This document shows, in pieces, positions 27,177-35,518 of a stretch of 64,000 nucleotides of DNA. The position numbers were made by a program, and so were the translations under genes. Each line of letters opens with the position of its first letter. The first letter of the stretch is position 1. The notes under the pieces are model-generated. The model did not search any database. It worked only from the letters and a program-made list of their open reading frames with translations, and was not told the origin of the DNA. The DNA is from Rhizobium acidisoli. Lineage in GTDB: Bacteria; Pseudomonadota; Alphaproteobacteria; Rhizobiales; Rhizobiaceae. The DNA is taken from positions 992,001 to 1,056,000 of the forward strand of contig NZ_CP034998.1 in assembly GCF_002531755.2 (NCBI RefSeq), written 5' to 3'.

Positions 27177-27310
27177 CATCTCCAAAAGGCCGGACGGCCA
27201 GGCAATCCTTACTGCCGCCGCCGCACTTGCGGAAGGCTAGTACATGAAGTGTCCACCGGTTGCCAGCCGGCAATGCCGGTTTCCCCGCAATCGGCTGACC
27301 TGTGGGAACG
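27177..27310 (+). pseudogene. Degenerate duplicate of the UPF0104 gene 5' end
   Basis: This gap aligns with the promoter and first codons of the UPF0104 gene at about 28921-29060. Shared blocks are AAAAGGCC, TACATGAAG, AGCCGGCAAT, GGTTT, GCAATCG and TGAC in the same order. The ATG at 27244 lines up with the real start (28984), and the encoded pattern MK...SRQ..F.RNR is kept before the frame runs into the antisense end of the GT39 gene. It looks like a relic of a tandem duplication of a GT39 gene with its divergent neighbour. Confidence 0.7.
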
Positions 27311-28804
27311 CTATTTCGCGCCTCCCTCCACCCAGGAATAACCGATGGAGAAACTGTGTTTGCCGTCACCGAAGAGATAGGGCAGCGTCAACGTGTTCAA
27401 TTCCTGCAGATGAATGCCCGATCTCACGAGATCGTTGGCAAAACCGGGAGAGATTGTCGGGTCATCGGCGGTCTCGCCGCGCCAGATAACCAGCACCGGC
27501 CCCTTCGCAGTCGCATATTCGGGAACCCCGGAACCCGGGAAGAACGGTATCACCACCGGAACATCGGGTAGTTGAAGCCTCATATTGCCGGCGACGAACT
27601 TTGTCCCAGCCACGATGAGAACCGGCTTGCGGGTCGCGGTCAGTTCGGCGACGTAGCCGGCGAAGGGGACGTTCGTTCTCGTATAGGTGCCGATGTATTG
27701 AATGCCGATGATCCGGAAGAGAAGGATCGACAGGATGATGACCATGAACATCGGCACCACGGGGCGGAAGCGAGCAAGGCCGGCGGAAAGATCGACATCC
27801 GCGGTTTTCAGTTTCAGGAACAGATAGATCGGCAGGACGAGCAGGCAGGGGTCGAGCCAGCGCTCGTGAATATCGCTTGCGCCGGCGACGAGGATCACGC
27901 CGACGAATGCGAGCAGGCTGACGAGCATCATCCGCTCGATCACCCGGATTATCGGGCTGGAGGAGGAGAGCGCGCGAAAGAAATCCCGCCGGAAGGCGGC
28001 GGCAAGCAGAACGATCGGCAATGCGACGAAGCCGAGGACGGCGATGATGAGAGATAACAGTCCCTGCCCGATACGGGGGATGCCGGCAGGCGCCACATGT
28101 TCGGCGGTCATCCGCTCCAGCGTCGGCGCAGAGGCGCTGAGGAGATTGTCGGGCAGCCAGAGCGCATGCGGAAGCACGATCAGGATGGCGACGACGATCG
28201 CCGGCAGCAAACGCCAGTCGATGAGGCGGCTGCGCCACTCCCGGTCCGGCAGCACGGCGATGAGCGCTGAGGCCGGCAGGATGGCGAAATTATATTTCGA
28301 GATCAGCCCAATGCCGGTGGCGATGCCGATGACGAGGAAGCTTGTAATCGTCGGCTGCCGCAGCGTGCGGAAAAAACCGAAGAGGAAGAGCGAGGTCGCA
28401 AACAAGAGGGCGACGGTATGGGTCAATTCGCGCTGCGCCATCAGACCCACCTGCGGCAGCGTAATCAGGCTCAGCATGGCGACGGCTGCCAGCGAACGGT
28501 TCTTCAGCACCTCGCGGGCGGCAAGCCCGTAGAACACATAGCAGCCGAAGAGAATGATGTTCTTGGGAACCGAGAGCACCCACATCGATATGCCGGTCAC
28601 CGAAACGATGGCATATTGTATCCAGTTGTAGAAGGGCGGCTGCGGGCCGTAGCCGGCAAGCAGGTATTGTGAGTAGAAGGATTGCTCAGCCTCGTCGAGA
28701 TCGAGCGTATGCGGCAAGGCGATGCGAAGCGCGATATTGAGCAGGAAATAGGCTGCCAGAAAAATGCTTGCGCTCGGAATGCTTCTGGTAATCCGCTCCA
28801 ACAT
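27311..28804 (-). CDS. GT39-type membrane glycosyltransferase (Rgt family)
   Basis: 497 residues from the ATG at 28804 ([15 protein letters not shown]), chosen to match the paralog's start; the frame extends five codons upstream. [10 protein letters not shown] and [15 protein letters not shown] mark the periplasmic catalytic loop. About ten membrane helices follow. It is the first gene of the cluster in transcription order and is separated from the GT2 gene by the 138-base relic, so it may have its own transcript. Likely an RgtA/B/C-type LPS galacturonosyltransferase. Confidence 0.86.
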   Translation of the reverse strand: MLERITRSIPSASIFLAAYFLLNIALRIALPHTLDLDEAEQSFYSQYLLAGYGPQPPFYNWIQYAIVSVTGISMWVLSVPKNIILFGCYVFYGLAAREVLKNRSLAAVAMLSLITLPQVGLMAQRELTHTVALLFATSLFLFGFFRTLRQPTITSFLVIGIATGIGLISKYNFAILPASALIAVLPDREWRSRLIDWRLLPAIVVAILIVLPHALWLPDNLLSASAPTLERMTAEHVAPAGIPRIGQGLLSLIIAVLGFVALPIVLLAAAFRRDFFRALSSSSPIIRVIERMMLVSLLAFVGVILVAGASDIHERWLDPCLLVLPIYLFLKLKTADVDLSAGLARFRPVVPMFMVIILSILLFRIIGIQYIGTYTRTNVPFAGYVAELTATRKPVLIVAGTKFVAGNMRLQLPDVPVVIPFFPGSGVPEYATAKGPVLVIWRGETADDPTISPGFANDLVRSGIHLQELNTLTLPYLFGDGKHSFSIGYSWVEGGAK

Positions 28805-28983
28805 CGATCTCCACGTCAAGCCGGCAAGGCGTGTGATTTACCGGTCAGCGCTCGCATCGTCGGCGGGGAAGCGGCTTCGCCGCCATTACCCCATCAACTC
28901 CGCCGTTGTGCGCAACCGTCATTTCTCCTAAAAGGCCTGGCGAACGGGGCCGATGCCGACGCCAAGCGAGGAATGCCTACTAC

Positions 28984-29946
28984 ATGAAGAGTTCGATCGT
29001 TGAAAGCCGGCAATCCTGGTTTATGCGCAATCGCATGACGGTGCTGACGGTCGTCATTGTCGCAGCCTATGCCCTCTTCATCCAATGGTTCTGGGGTTGG
29101 CCTGTCATTATCCGGCAATGGGCCGATGTCGGCGCCGGCCCGGTGATCGGCGCGCTGGTGCTGTTGACGAGCACCTATTTCCTGCGCACCTGGCGCATCT
29201 ATGACTATTTTCCGAAGGAGACGGCCGGCCGGTTCGCGGTCCTCTTCCGCGTCACACAGATCCACAACCTGTTGAACATCATGCTGCCCTTCCGCACCGG
29301 CGAGACCAGCTTTCCGCTGCTGATGCGCTCGGAGTTCGGCATTCCGCTGACGCGGGCAACCTCGGCACTCCTCGTCATGCGGCTGCTCGACCTGCACGCG
29401 CTTGTCGCCGCCGCCGGCATCGGTTTTGCCGTTGCCTCCGCCGATCCGATTATTGCCTGGTCGCTTTGGACCGGCTTTCTGCTGCTGCCGGTCGCAGCCT
29501 TTGCCGCCCGCAAGCCGCTGCTGCGCCTCGCCGCCAGGCTGCTGCCGGAAAAGGCACAGAAATTCGTCGCCGAGATCGAAAACGGTTTGCCGCTCGATGC
29601 CGTCGCCTTTGCGCGCGCCTGGGCGATGACCATCGTCAACTGGCTGGTGAAGGTGATGGTGCTGGCCTGGGCACTCGGCCTGATGGGCGTGCTGCCGATG
29701 GCGGCAAGCTTCGGCGGTGCGCTCGGCGGCGAGCTCTCCTCCGTGCTGCCGGTCCATGCGCCGGGCGGCGTCGGCACCTATCCGGCCGGCATCACCGCCG
29801 GCGCCATTGCTCTCGGGGCTTCGAGCGAGCGGCTGGCGCTGGCCGCGCTCGCCCAAGCGAGCGTCAATGCCCACCTGCTGATCATCGTCTCGGCGCTCAC
29901 CGGCACGGCGATCTCACTGCCGCTCGGGCGTCGCGGCAAGCTCTGA
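28984..29946 (+). CDS. UPF0104 / lysylphosphatidylglycerol synthase TM-domain protein
   Basis: 320 residues with about eight membrane helices. FRVTQIHNLLNIMLPFRTGETSFPLL and VLPVHAPGGVGTYPAGI are conserved family blocks, found in flippase-like membrane domains. The ATG at 28984 is supported by the alignment with the duplicated relic. Divergent from the rgt-type genes, it may help move a lipid-linked sugar or lipid across the inner membrane (inference). Its last 33 bases overlap the convergent sigma factor gene. Confidence 0.85.
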   Translation: MKSSIVESRQSWFMRNRMTVLTVVIVAAYALFIQWFWGWPVIIRQWADVGAGPVIGALVLLTSTYFLRTWRIYDYFPKETAGRFAVLFRVTQIHNLLNIMLPFRTGETSFPLLMRSEFGIPLTRATSALLVMRLLDLHALVAAAGIGFAVASADPIIAWSLWTGFLLLPVAAFAARKPLLRLAARLLPEKAQKFVAEIENGLPLDAVAFARAWAMTIVNWLVKVMVLAWALGLMGVLPMAASFGGALGGELSSVLPVHAPGGVGTYPAGITAGAIALGASSERLALAALAQASVNAHLLIIVSALTGTAISLPLGRRGKL

Positions 29947-31155
29947 AATCCGTTTTCTGAGAAATGCCTGCTCCGGCTCCTGCCGGCAGAGCGACAGCGC
30001 TTTCTCATAGGCTGCGATCGCCTCCTGCCGCCGGCCGAGGCGGCGCAGGAAATCGGCGCGCGCCGAATGGGCGAGATGATAGGTCTGCAGCTCCCGGCGT
30101 TCCAGAATGGCATCGATCAGTTCCAGCCCCTTCGCCGGCCCCTCTGCCATCGCGATCGCCACGGCCCGGTTGAGTTCGACGATCGGCGAGGGCTGGGCCG
30201 CCAGAAGCAGATCGTAATAGAAGGCGATCCGTCGCCAGTCGGTCTCTTCCGCAACCGGTGCCCTGGCATGCTCCGCGGCGATCGCCGCCTGCAGCGTATA
30301 GCTGCCGACCTCTCCCGCTCTCATGGCTTCGGCAAGCAGCGCCAGACCTTCCGCAATCTTCGCATGATCCCAGAGCGAGCGGTCCTGATCGGCAAGCAGC
30401 ACCAGCGCGCCCCGCTCGCTGCTGCGGGCGGCGCGGCGGGAATCCTGCAGCAGCATCAGCGCCAGCAGGCCGGAGACGTCGGGATGCGGCAGCAGCGCCA
30501 GAAGCAGCCGCGCCAGACGTATCGCCTCTGCGGTCAGGTCGGCACGGACCACGTCTTCGCCCGAAGAAGCGGAATAGCCCTCGTTGAAGACGAGGTAGAT
30601 CACGTGCAGCACCTGGTCGAGCCGCTGCGGCAGCGCCTCGTGGCCCGGCACCTCATAGGGTATCTTCTCCGCCCGGATCCTGCCTTTGGCGCGCACGATC
30701 CGCTGGGCGACCGTCGGCGCCGGCACGAGAAAGGCATAGGCGATTTCTTCGGTGGTCAGTCCGCAGATTTCCCGAAGCGCCATTGCCATCTGCGCATCGG
30801 CGGGAATGGCGGGGTGGCAGCAGGTGAAGATCAGCCGCAGCATATCGTCCTCGATCGGTTCCATGTCGCCGATGTAAGTTGCTTCGGGCGTATAGAGGCT
30901 GTCCTCGATGTGGTGCTGGGAGGCATCGAAACGCGCTCGCCGCCGGATCGTGTCGATCGCCTTGAAGCGGCCCGCCGAGACCAGCCAGGCAAAAGGGTTG
31001 CCGGGAATGCCGTCCGCCGGCCATGTCCGCGCCGCCGCGGCAAAGGCGTCGTGGAGCGCTTCCTCGGCCCGGTCGAAATCGCCGAGCAGACGGATCAGCG
31101 TCGCCAGCACCCGGCGCGACTGTGTTCGGTAGATCTCCTCGATCACGTTTTCCAA
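29914..31155 (-). CDS. ECF42-type RNA polymerase sigma factor with C-terminal extension
   Basis: 413 residues, twice a normal ECF. Region 2 is at about 12-75 (LLGDFDRAEEALHDAFAAA, DTIRRRAR), region 4 at about 100-160 (ICGLTTEEIAYAFLVPAPTV, RIVRAKGRIR), followed by a 230-residue helical TPR-like extension ending AIAAYEKALSLCRQEPEQAF. This matches group ECF42, which is encoded next to DGPF proteins and has no anti-sigma factor; the extension is needed for activity. It is the last gene of the DGPF operon, nine bases after the first DGPF gene's stop. Confidence 0.92.
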   Translation of the reverse strand: MENVIEEIYRTQSRRVLATLIRLLGDFDRAEEALHDAFAAAARTWPADGIPGNPFAWLVSAGRFKAIDTIRRRARFDASQHHIEDSLYTPEATYIGDMEPIEDDMLRLIFTCCHPAIPADAQMAMALREICGLTTEEIAYAFLVPAPTVAQRIVRAKGRIRAEKIPYEVPGHEALPQRLDQVLHVIYLVFNEGYSASSGEDVVRADLTAEAIRLARLLLALLPHPDVSGLLALMLLQDSRRAARSSERGALVLLADQDRSLWDHAKIAEGLALLAEAMRAGEVGSYTLQAAIAAEHARAPVAEETDWRRIAFYYDLLLAAQPSPIVELNRAVAIAMAEGPAKGLELIDAILERRELQTYHLAHSARADFLRRLGRRQEAIAAYEKALSLCRQEPEQAFLRKRISELAATPERQ

Positions 31156-31164
31156 TCTGGCACC

Positions 31165-31524
31165 TCAGTCCGGCAGCGTCAGCATCCGCACCGGCCGCAG
31201 CTCGACCGCGCCGAAGCGCGCCGAGGGGATCCGCCCGGCAATCTCTTTTGCCGCCGCCATGTCAGGCGCTTCGATGACGTAGAAGCCGGCCAGATGCTCT
31301 TTCGTCTCGACATAGGGACCGTCGGTCGCAGATAGCGCATTGTTTCGGACACGCAGCACGGTGGCCTTGTCGGGCATCTCAAGCGCGTCGGCATGGATCA
31401 TGATGCCGTCGCGGCGCAGTTCCTCGTCGAAGGCGAAATGCGCTTTGATAAGGTCATCGGTTTCATCGGGTGTCAGCGTACCGTCGGTATCGGCGCAATT
31501 ATAGATCAGGCAGATGTAGCGCAT
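31165..31524 (-). CDS. YCII/DGPF-domain protein
   Basis: 119 residues from the ATG at 31524 (MRYICLIYN). The YCII-like fold carries SATDGPYVETKEHLAGFYVIEA, the DGPF motif with Tyr in the last position, and ends VELRPVRMLTLPD. It is third of three tandem paralogs directly upstream of the ECF42 sigma factor. DGPF proteins are linked to ECF42 sigma factors but have no settled biochemical role. Confidence 0.88.
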   Translation of the reverse strand: MRYICLIYNCADTDGTLTPDETDDLIKAHFAFDEELRRDGIMIHADALEMPDKATVLRVRNNALSATDGPYVETKEHLAGFYVIEAPDMAAAKEIAGRIPSARFGAVELRPVRMLTLPD

Positions 31525-31526
31525 GC

Positions 31527-31886
31527 CTATCTCCCATCCTGGATGGAATAGGCCGGACGCACTTCGATCGAGCAATATTTGAGGATGGGAAAACTGGACG
31601 CGATGGTCTTCGCCTCCTCGATATTCTCGGCTTCTACAAGCACAAAACCGCCGAGATGTTCTTTGATTTCGGCAAACGGGCCATCGGTCGCGGAGACTTC
31701 GCCATTGTGCAGCCGGACCGTGATCGCCGTTGACGGCTCATGCAAGGCAAACGCCGCTTGTAGATGACCGCTCTCGCGCCAGCGATTGTCGCTGGCGATG
31801 CACTCCTGTGTGAGCGCATCCCATTCGCTCTGAGGGACCAGCTTGCTTTTTTCGGTGTCGAACCAGATCTGGCATAAAAACTTCAT
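31527..31886 (-). CDS. YCII/DGPF-domain protein
   Basis: 119 residues from the ATG at 31886 (MKFLCQIWFD). It contains SATDGPFAEIKEHLGGFVLVEA and ends SIQDGR. It is the middle of three paralogs and starts two bases after the next gene's region, so translation is probably coupled. Sequence differs from the flanking copies enough to indicate an old duplication. Confidence 0.88.
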   Translation of the reverse strand: MKFLCQIWFDTEKSKLVPQSEWDALTQECIASDNRWRESGHLQAAFALHEPSTAITVRLHNGEVSATDGPFAEIKEHLGGFVLVEAENIEEAKTIASSFPILKYCSIEVRPAYSIQDGR

Positions 31887-31896
31887 TAGTTCCTCC

Positions 31897-32253
31897 TCAT
31901 TGAGCTGCGAATTCGTGGATGGGCCGCACCTCGATCGCGCCGAGCTTGGCAAGCGGGATGCCGGCGGCGATGCGGATCGCATCGTTGAGATCCTTGGCCT
32001 CGATCAGGATGAAGCCACCGAGTGCCTCCTTGGTCTCGACGAAGGGACCGTCCGTGACCGACATTTCGCCGCCGCGCACCCGGACCGTCACCGCCGATTT
32101 CGGCGGCTGCAGCGCCTGGGCGACGATCATGTTTCCGCTATCGCCGAGGTCCTTGTCGTAGTTCAGCGAATTCGCGTCGAGCTCGGCCTTCTCTTCTTTC
32201 GTCATGGCGTCGAGTATCGCGCCGTCGAACCACACCTGACAGAGATATTTCAT
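31897..32253 (-). CDS. YCII/DGPF-domain protein
   Basis: 118 residues from the ATG at 32253 (MKYLCQVWFDGAI). Contains SVTDGPFVETKEALGGFILIEA. First gene of the ECF42 operon, behind the symmetrical TGTCGA promoter at 32348-32375. The order DGPF-DGPF-DGPF-sigma suggests the sigma factor activates its own operon. Confidence 0.88.
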   Translation of the reverse strand: MKYLCQVWFDGAILDAMTKEEKAELDANSLNYDKDLGDSGNMIVAQALQPPKSAVTVRVRGGEMSVTDGPFVETKEALGGFILIEAKDLNDAIRIAAGIPLAKLGAIEVRPIHEFAAQ

Positions 32254-32347
32254 CGCAGGCAGCCTCCTTTGCCGTGTTCCATACCCCTGGACGAACGACC
32301 TCCGTGCATTTCGACAGCGGTGGAAAAAATCTTTTGTGCCGGTCGGC

Positions 32348-32375
32348 TGTCGAAATCGCAAGGCAGCACTCGACA
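32348..32375. promoter_or_regulatory. Symmetrical bidirectional ECF42 promoter
   Basis: TGTCGA (32348-32353) and TCGACA (32370-32375) are exact inverted copies. On each strand one TGTCGA serves as -35 and, 17 bases on, CGAC lies at the -10 place. ECF42 sigma factors have been reported to use TGTCGA at -35 and a CGA/TC-type -10. The element would fire leftward into the DGPF-sigma operon and rightward into the 71-aa gene at 32409. Confidence 0.65.
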
Positions 32376-32408
32376 AGGCTTCATCGAAACCTGTCGAGGA
32401 GAACGGCA

Positions 32409-32624
32409 ATGACTATTCTTGAAATCGCCCTGGCAAGCCAGATCTGGGCACGCCGCCATGCAAAGCGTCAGGCTGAGTTCGACGAAAGCGACGGGCTGAA
32501 GATTCTCCAGCGCACCGCTTTCGCCTTCGTCGCTTTCACCCTGCTGATAGCAGGGCTGAACCTTGCCGCCGGCAGACCGCAGATGCTTGCGGATCACCCG
32601 GCGCCTGTTGTGGCGGGACGGTGA
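32409..32624 (+). CDS. Small single-pass membrane protein, 71 aa
   Basis: Starts MTILEIALASQIWARRH behind an excellent GAGGAGAA. One hydrophobic helix (about 37-53, AFAFVAFTLLIAGLNLAA) follows a charged cytoplasmic stretch. No family is recognised. Position across the symmetrical ECF42 promoter suggests it belongs to the same regulon. It ends nine bases before the convergent AMP nucleosidase stop. Confidence 0.65.
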   Translation: MTILEIALASQIWARRHAKRQAEFDESDGLKILQRTAFAFVAFTLLIAGLNLAAGRPQMLADHPAPVVAGR

Positions 32625-32633
32625 GGAAACCGC

Positions 32634-34136
32634 CTATTGGAAGGCGGTTTCGAAGAAGCTGCGCAGCTTGCGCGAATGCAGCGCTTCCGTCGGCATGGCG
32701 GCAAGCTTCTGCACGGCGCGGATGCCGATCTGCAGATGCTGGTTGACCTGCGTGCGGTAGAAGGCCGTCGCCATGCCCGGCAGCTTCAATTCGCCGTGCA
32801 GCGGCTTGTCGGAGACGCAGAGTAGCGTGCCGTAGGGCACACGGAAGCGGAAGCCGTTGGCGGCGATCGTCGCCGATTCCATGTCGAGCGCGATGGCGCG
32901 CGCCTGGGAAAGCCGCTTCACCGGCCCGCGCTGGTCGCGCAGTTCCCAGTTGCGGTTGTCGATGGTGCCGACGGTGCCGGTGCGCATGATGCGTTTCAGC
33001 TCGAAGCCCTCGTAACCGGTGATTTCGGCAACGGCGGCTTCCAGCGCCACCTGTACCTCGGCGAGTGCCGGGATCGGCACCCAGACCGGCAGGTCGTCGT
33101 CGAGAACGTGGTCCTCGCGCATATAGGCATGGGCAAGAACATAGTCGCCGAGCCGCTGGCTGTTACGCAGGCCGGCGCAATGGCCGAGCATCAGCCAGGC
33201 ATGCGGGCGCAGCACGGCGACGTGGTCTGTGATCGTCTTGGCGTTGGAGGGGCCGACGCCGATATTGATCATGGTGATCCCGGCATGGCCCTTCTTCTTC
33301 AGATGGTAGGCCGGCATCTGCGGCAGGCGGGTCAGCGCCGCATCCGTTTCCGGCGCGCTCGAGCCAGGCAGGGTGACGACATTGCCAGGCTCGACGAAGG
33401 CGGTGTACCCGTCGCCGCCCTCCGCCATCAGCTTGCGCGCCCAGCTGCAGAATTCGTCGATATAGAACTGGTAGTTCGTAAACAGCACGAAATTCTGGAA
33501 ATGCTCGGCATGCGTGGCGGTATAATGCGACAGACGGGCGAGCGAATAGTCGATGCGTTGCGCGGTGAACGGCGCAAGCGGCGAGGGCTCTCCGGGCGGC
33601 GGGATATATTCGCCATTGGCGATCTCGTCATCGGTGGTGTTGAGATCCGGCGTGTCGAAAATATCGCGCATCGGAATGTCGATGAAGGCGTTGGTCGATG
33701 CTTCCACATGCGCACCCTCGCCGAAGGCGAAGTGCAAGGGGATCGGCGTCGTTGATTCCGAGACGATGACCGGAACATTGTGGCTCTTCACCAGGAGCGC
33801 CAGCTGCTCCTTCAAATAATGCTTGAAGAGCTTCGGCCGGGTGACCGTCGTCGTATAGATGCCCGGTGCCGTGACGTGGCCGTAGGAAAGGCGCGAATCG
33901 ACGTGGCCGAAGCTTGTCGTCTCGATGCTGACCTGGGGATAGAAAGCACGGTAGCGCGAGGAGATCGGAGCGCCCTGCGCAAGCTCGGTGAAGCTCTTGA
34001 TCAGGAACGCCGTATTGCGCTCGTAAAGCGCCGTCAGCGCTTCCACCGCCTTGGCAGGATCATCAAAGCTCTGAGGCTGGAAAGGGGGTGGTGAGCATAT
34101 GTCGAGCGGCGACAAAGGGGAGATTCGTTTGTTCAT
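32634..34136 (-). CDS. amn: AMP nucleosidase
   Basis: 500 residues, the full size of Amn. An N-terminal AMP nucleosidase-specific domain (about 20-180, with SRYRAFYPQVSIETTS) precedes a purine nucleoside phosphorylase-like catalytic domain with MINIGVGPSNAKTITDH, LMLGHCAGLRNSQRLGDYVL and LDMESATIAANGF. It hydrolyses AMP to adenine and ribose 5-phosphate, controlling adenylate levels. It is a single gene and its start is unambiguous. Confidence 0.95.
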   Translation of the reverse strand: MNKRISPLSPLDICSPPPFQPQSFDDPAKAVEALTALYERNTAFLIKSFTELAQGAPISSRYRAFYPQVSIETTSFGHVDSRLSYGHVTAPGIYTTTVTRPKLFKHYLKEQLALLVKSHNVPVIVSESTTPIPLHFAFGEGAHVEASTNAFIDIPMRDIFDTPDLNTTDDEIANGEYIPPPGEPSPLAPFTAQRIDYSLARLSHYTATHAEHFQNFVLFTNYQFYIDEFCSWARKLMAEGGDGYTAFVEPGNVVTLPGSSAPETDAALTRLPQMPAYHLKKKGHAGITMINIGVGPSNAKTITDHVAVLRPHAWLMLGHCAGLRNSQRLGDYVLAHAYMREDHVLDDDLPVWVPIPALAEVQVALEAAVAEITGYEGFELKRIMRTGTVGTIDNRNWELRDQRGPVKRLSQARAIALDMESATIAANGFRFRVPYGTLLCVSDKPLHGELKLPGMATAFYRTQVNQHLQIGIRAVQKLAAMPTEALHSRKLRSFFETAFQ

Positions 34137-34223
34137 GACGCATTATAGAGACTTGTTTTTGACAAGCAAACGACGCGCGCCGACGGAATCCGATTATTTT
34201 ATCCTCTTTGGTGTCGGATATCG

Positions 34224-34403
34224 TCAGTGCACCGATGGCGCGCAGAAAGTGCCGTTTCGTTCCAGGCAGGTATAGCTCGCCCCGAAATGCGACTGGGCAC
34301 CACCGCCGCCATTATGCACCACCACCGCCGAAAACGTGACGGCGAAGATCGCCGCAAACAGTGTGATAATGCTGAACCGTTTTGCCAGAATATACATGTC
34401 CAT
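34224..34403 (-). CDS. Small membrane/secreted protein, 59 aa
   Basis: Start at 34403 (MDMYILAKRFS), eight bases after GGGGGAACGG; a start at 34424 would add seven residues. One hydrophobic segment (about 9-30) precedes a Gly-rich, two-cysteine tail (TCLERNGTFCAP) that could form a disulfide outside the membrane. No family recognised. A lone gene. Confidence 0.55.
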   Translation of the reverse strand: MDMYILAKRFSIITLFAAIFAVTFSAVVVHNGGGGAQSHFGASYTCLERNGTFCAPSVH

Positions 34404-34606
34404 CGCCGTTCCCCCGATACGCAACTCTATCGTGACAACAGTTTTGCCATGGGGCGGCTGAATGAGTGCTGAGATGCCGGTTCATCCACCGTTCAGCTTG
34501 CCGGGCACGCGCGGGGCAGGATTGGGAGAGAATCTACGCGGGTTTACCAAGCCACGCTCAACGTGTTCGGCTTTGCCGGATCGCTCGGGCAAGGGGTCGG
34601 AAAGAC

Positions 34607-34638
34607 CGCGGGGATGCCGGTGCATCGGCATCCCCGCG
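34607..34638. terminator. Strong hairpin, probable bidirectional terminator
   Basis: CGCGGGGATGCCG (34607-34619) pairs fully with CGGCATCCCCGCG (34626-34638) over the loop GTGCAT. It is 33 bases past the DUF2147 gene's stop in that gene's direction. T-rich tails are weak, so termination strength is uncertain. Confidence 0.55.
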
Positions 34639-34670
34639 TCTGATGATCGTTGCCCGGCTGCCTTATGCGC

Positions 34671-35009
34671 TCAGAGCCGCGTCCAGGTCTGTGACTTGCA
34701 GAGCACTTTCATCACGCAGCCCTGCATCCTCAGCGAATTGCCGGAAATCTTGCCCGAGCCGCTATAGGTCTTGTCGGCGGCCGGGTCGGTGATCTCCCCG
34801 GCATAGCTGCCGCCGGTTCCCGCAAGCGTGCCAATCTTCCGGCCGGCATATTTACCGGTCTTCAACGTCACGCAATAACTGCCACCACAGGAGACGATCA
34901 CTGCCGTATCGCCGGCCGCTGTCTTCCAGCTGCCGACGATCGGCTCCTCAGCATGGGCGATGCCCGCGATCATTGCGATGGCGCTGGCGAGAACGAAGCT
35001 GCGGATCAT
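34671..35009 (-). CDS. DUF2147-like secreted protein
   Basis: 112 residues from the ATG at 35009, with GGAGGAAAAG directly upstream. Signal peptide of about 20 residues ending IAHA, then EEPIVGSWKTAAGDTAVIVSCGGSYC and a C-terminal GNSLRMQGCVMKVLCKSQTW, the beta-strand pattern and cysteines of DUF2147-type periplasmic proteins. Function unknown. It is a single gene. Confidence 0.8.
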   Translation of the reverse strand: MIRSFVLASAIAMIAGIAHAEEPIVGSWKTAAGDTAVIVSCGGSYCVTLKTGKYAGRKIGTLAGTGGSYAGEITDPAADKTYSGSGKISGNSLRMQGCVMKVLCKSQTWTRL

Positions 35010-35394
35010 CTTTTCCTCCATGATGTCCCTGATCGGGGGCGAAATTAACTGACGCGAACGTAAAGGTAAATATGCGTGGTCATTTTCCATGCCACTGCAT
35101 GTCGCCCGGAAGGGTGCAGCGGTTCCGGGATAACGACAGCATAAAAACAACAAGCTTTTCCGGCGGAAAAAGCGCTGAGAAAAAATCCGGCGGCGGCCTT
35201 TTAAATATCGGCTGCTGATTTCATGATGAACGATCCCTTTATTTTCAGATCTGAATCTTTCGTAAAATTCGAGCGAAAGTCCTTAAGCTGCAAGGCATCT
35301 GATGTTTAACAAAAACCCAAATTTACCAAGCATTTGCACTTTGTTTGTCTCAAATTAATCATGGATTTTAGGCGTTTTTTGAAAGCCGTTCGGC
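35010..35394. other. AT-rich intergenic region, no gene seen
   Basis: 385 bases between the divergent DUF2147 and Sel1 genes. Much richer in A and T than the surroundings (35150-35395), which suits a strong promoter for the Sel1 transcript. No coding frame with a ribosome-binding site was found. Confidence 0.5.
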
Positions 35395-35480
35395 ATAGTG
35401 AAGCCATCAAACGAGCGGGGCAAACCCGCCGGACCGCAAGGGCCGCAAGCCGCGATAGACGGCAAGGCCCGGAGGTAAAA
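35395..35480 (+). ncRNA. Candidate structured leader RNA upstream of the Sel1 gene
   Basis: A compact GC-rich block inside an AT-rich gap. GCGGG-GCAAA-CCCGC (35415-35429) is a perfect hairpin, followed by short stems capped by GCAA (GACCGCAAGGGCC, GGCCGCAAGCC) and a final CGGCAAGGCCCGG. The repeated GCAA loops resemble tetraloop or kissing modules. It ends about 40 bases before the ATG. No named RNA family matches confidently. Confidence 0.4.
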
Positions 35481-35518
35481 CAGGGTAAGTCATAAACAGG
35501 CTAACAGGGATAAAACCG

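Noticed and set aside
24914..27247. A 777-codon open frame on the + strand
   Set aside because: It is antisense to the Rgt glycosyltransferase and GT2 genes, is extremely rich in Arg, His, Gln and Asp, and results from GC-rich third-position bias of the real genes.
28906..28983. Upstream start of the UPF0104 gene at 28906
   Set aside because: The duplicated relic conserves the ATG equivalent to 28984, and the extra residues (MCATVISPK) are atypical.
34462..34767. Small + strand frames between the small membrane protein and DUF2147
   Set aside because: No ribosome-binding site, they cross the strong hairpin at 34607-34638 and run antisense into DUF2147.
35395..35480. c-di-GMP-I (GEMM) riboswitch
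   Set aside because: GGGCAAACC and GCAAGCC fragments look similar, but the first forms its own hairpin here and the tetraloop-receptor helix is not seen. Kept only as an unassigned structured leader.
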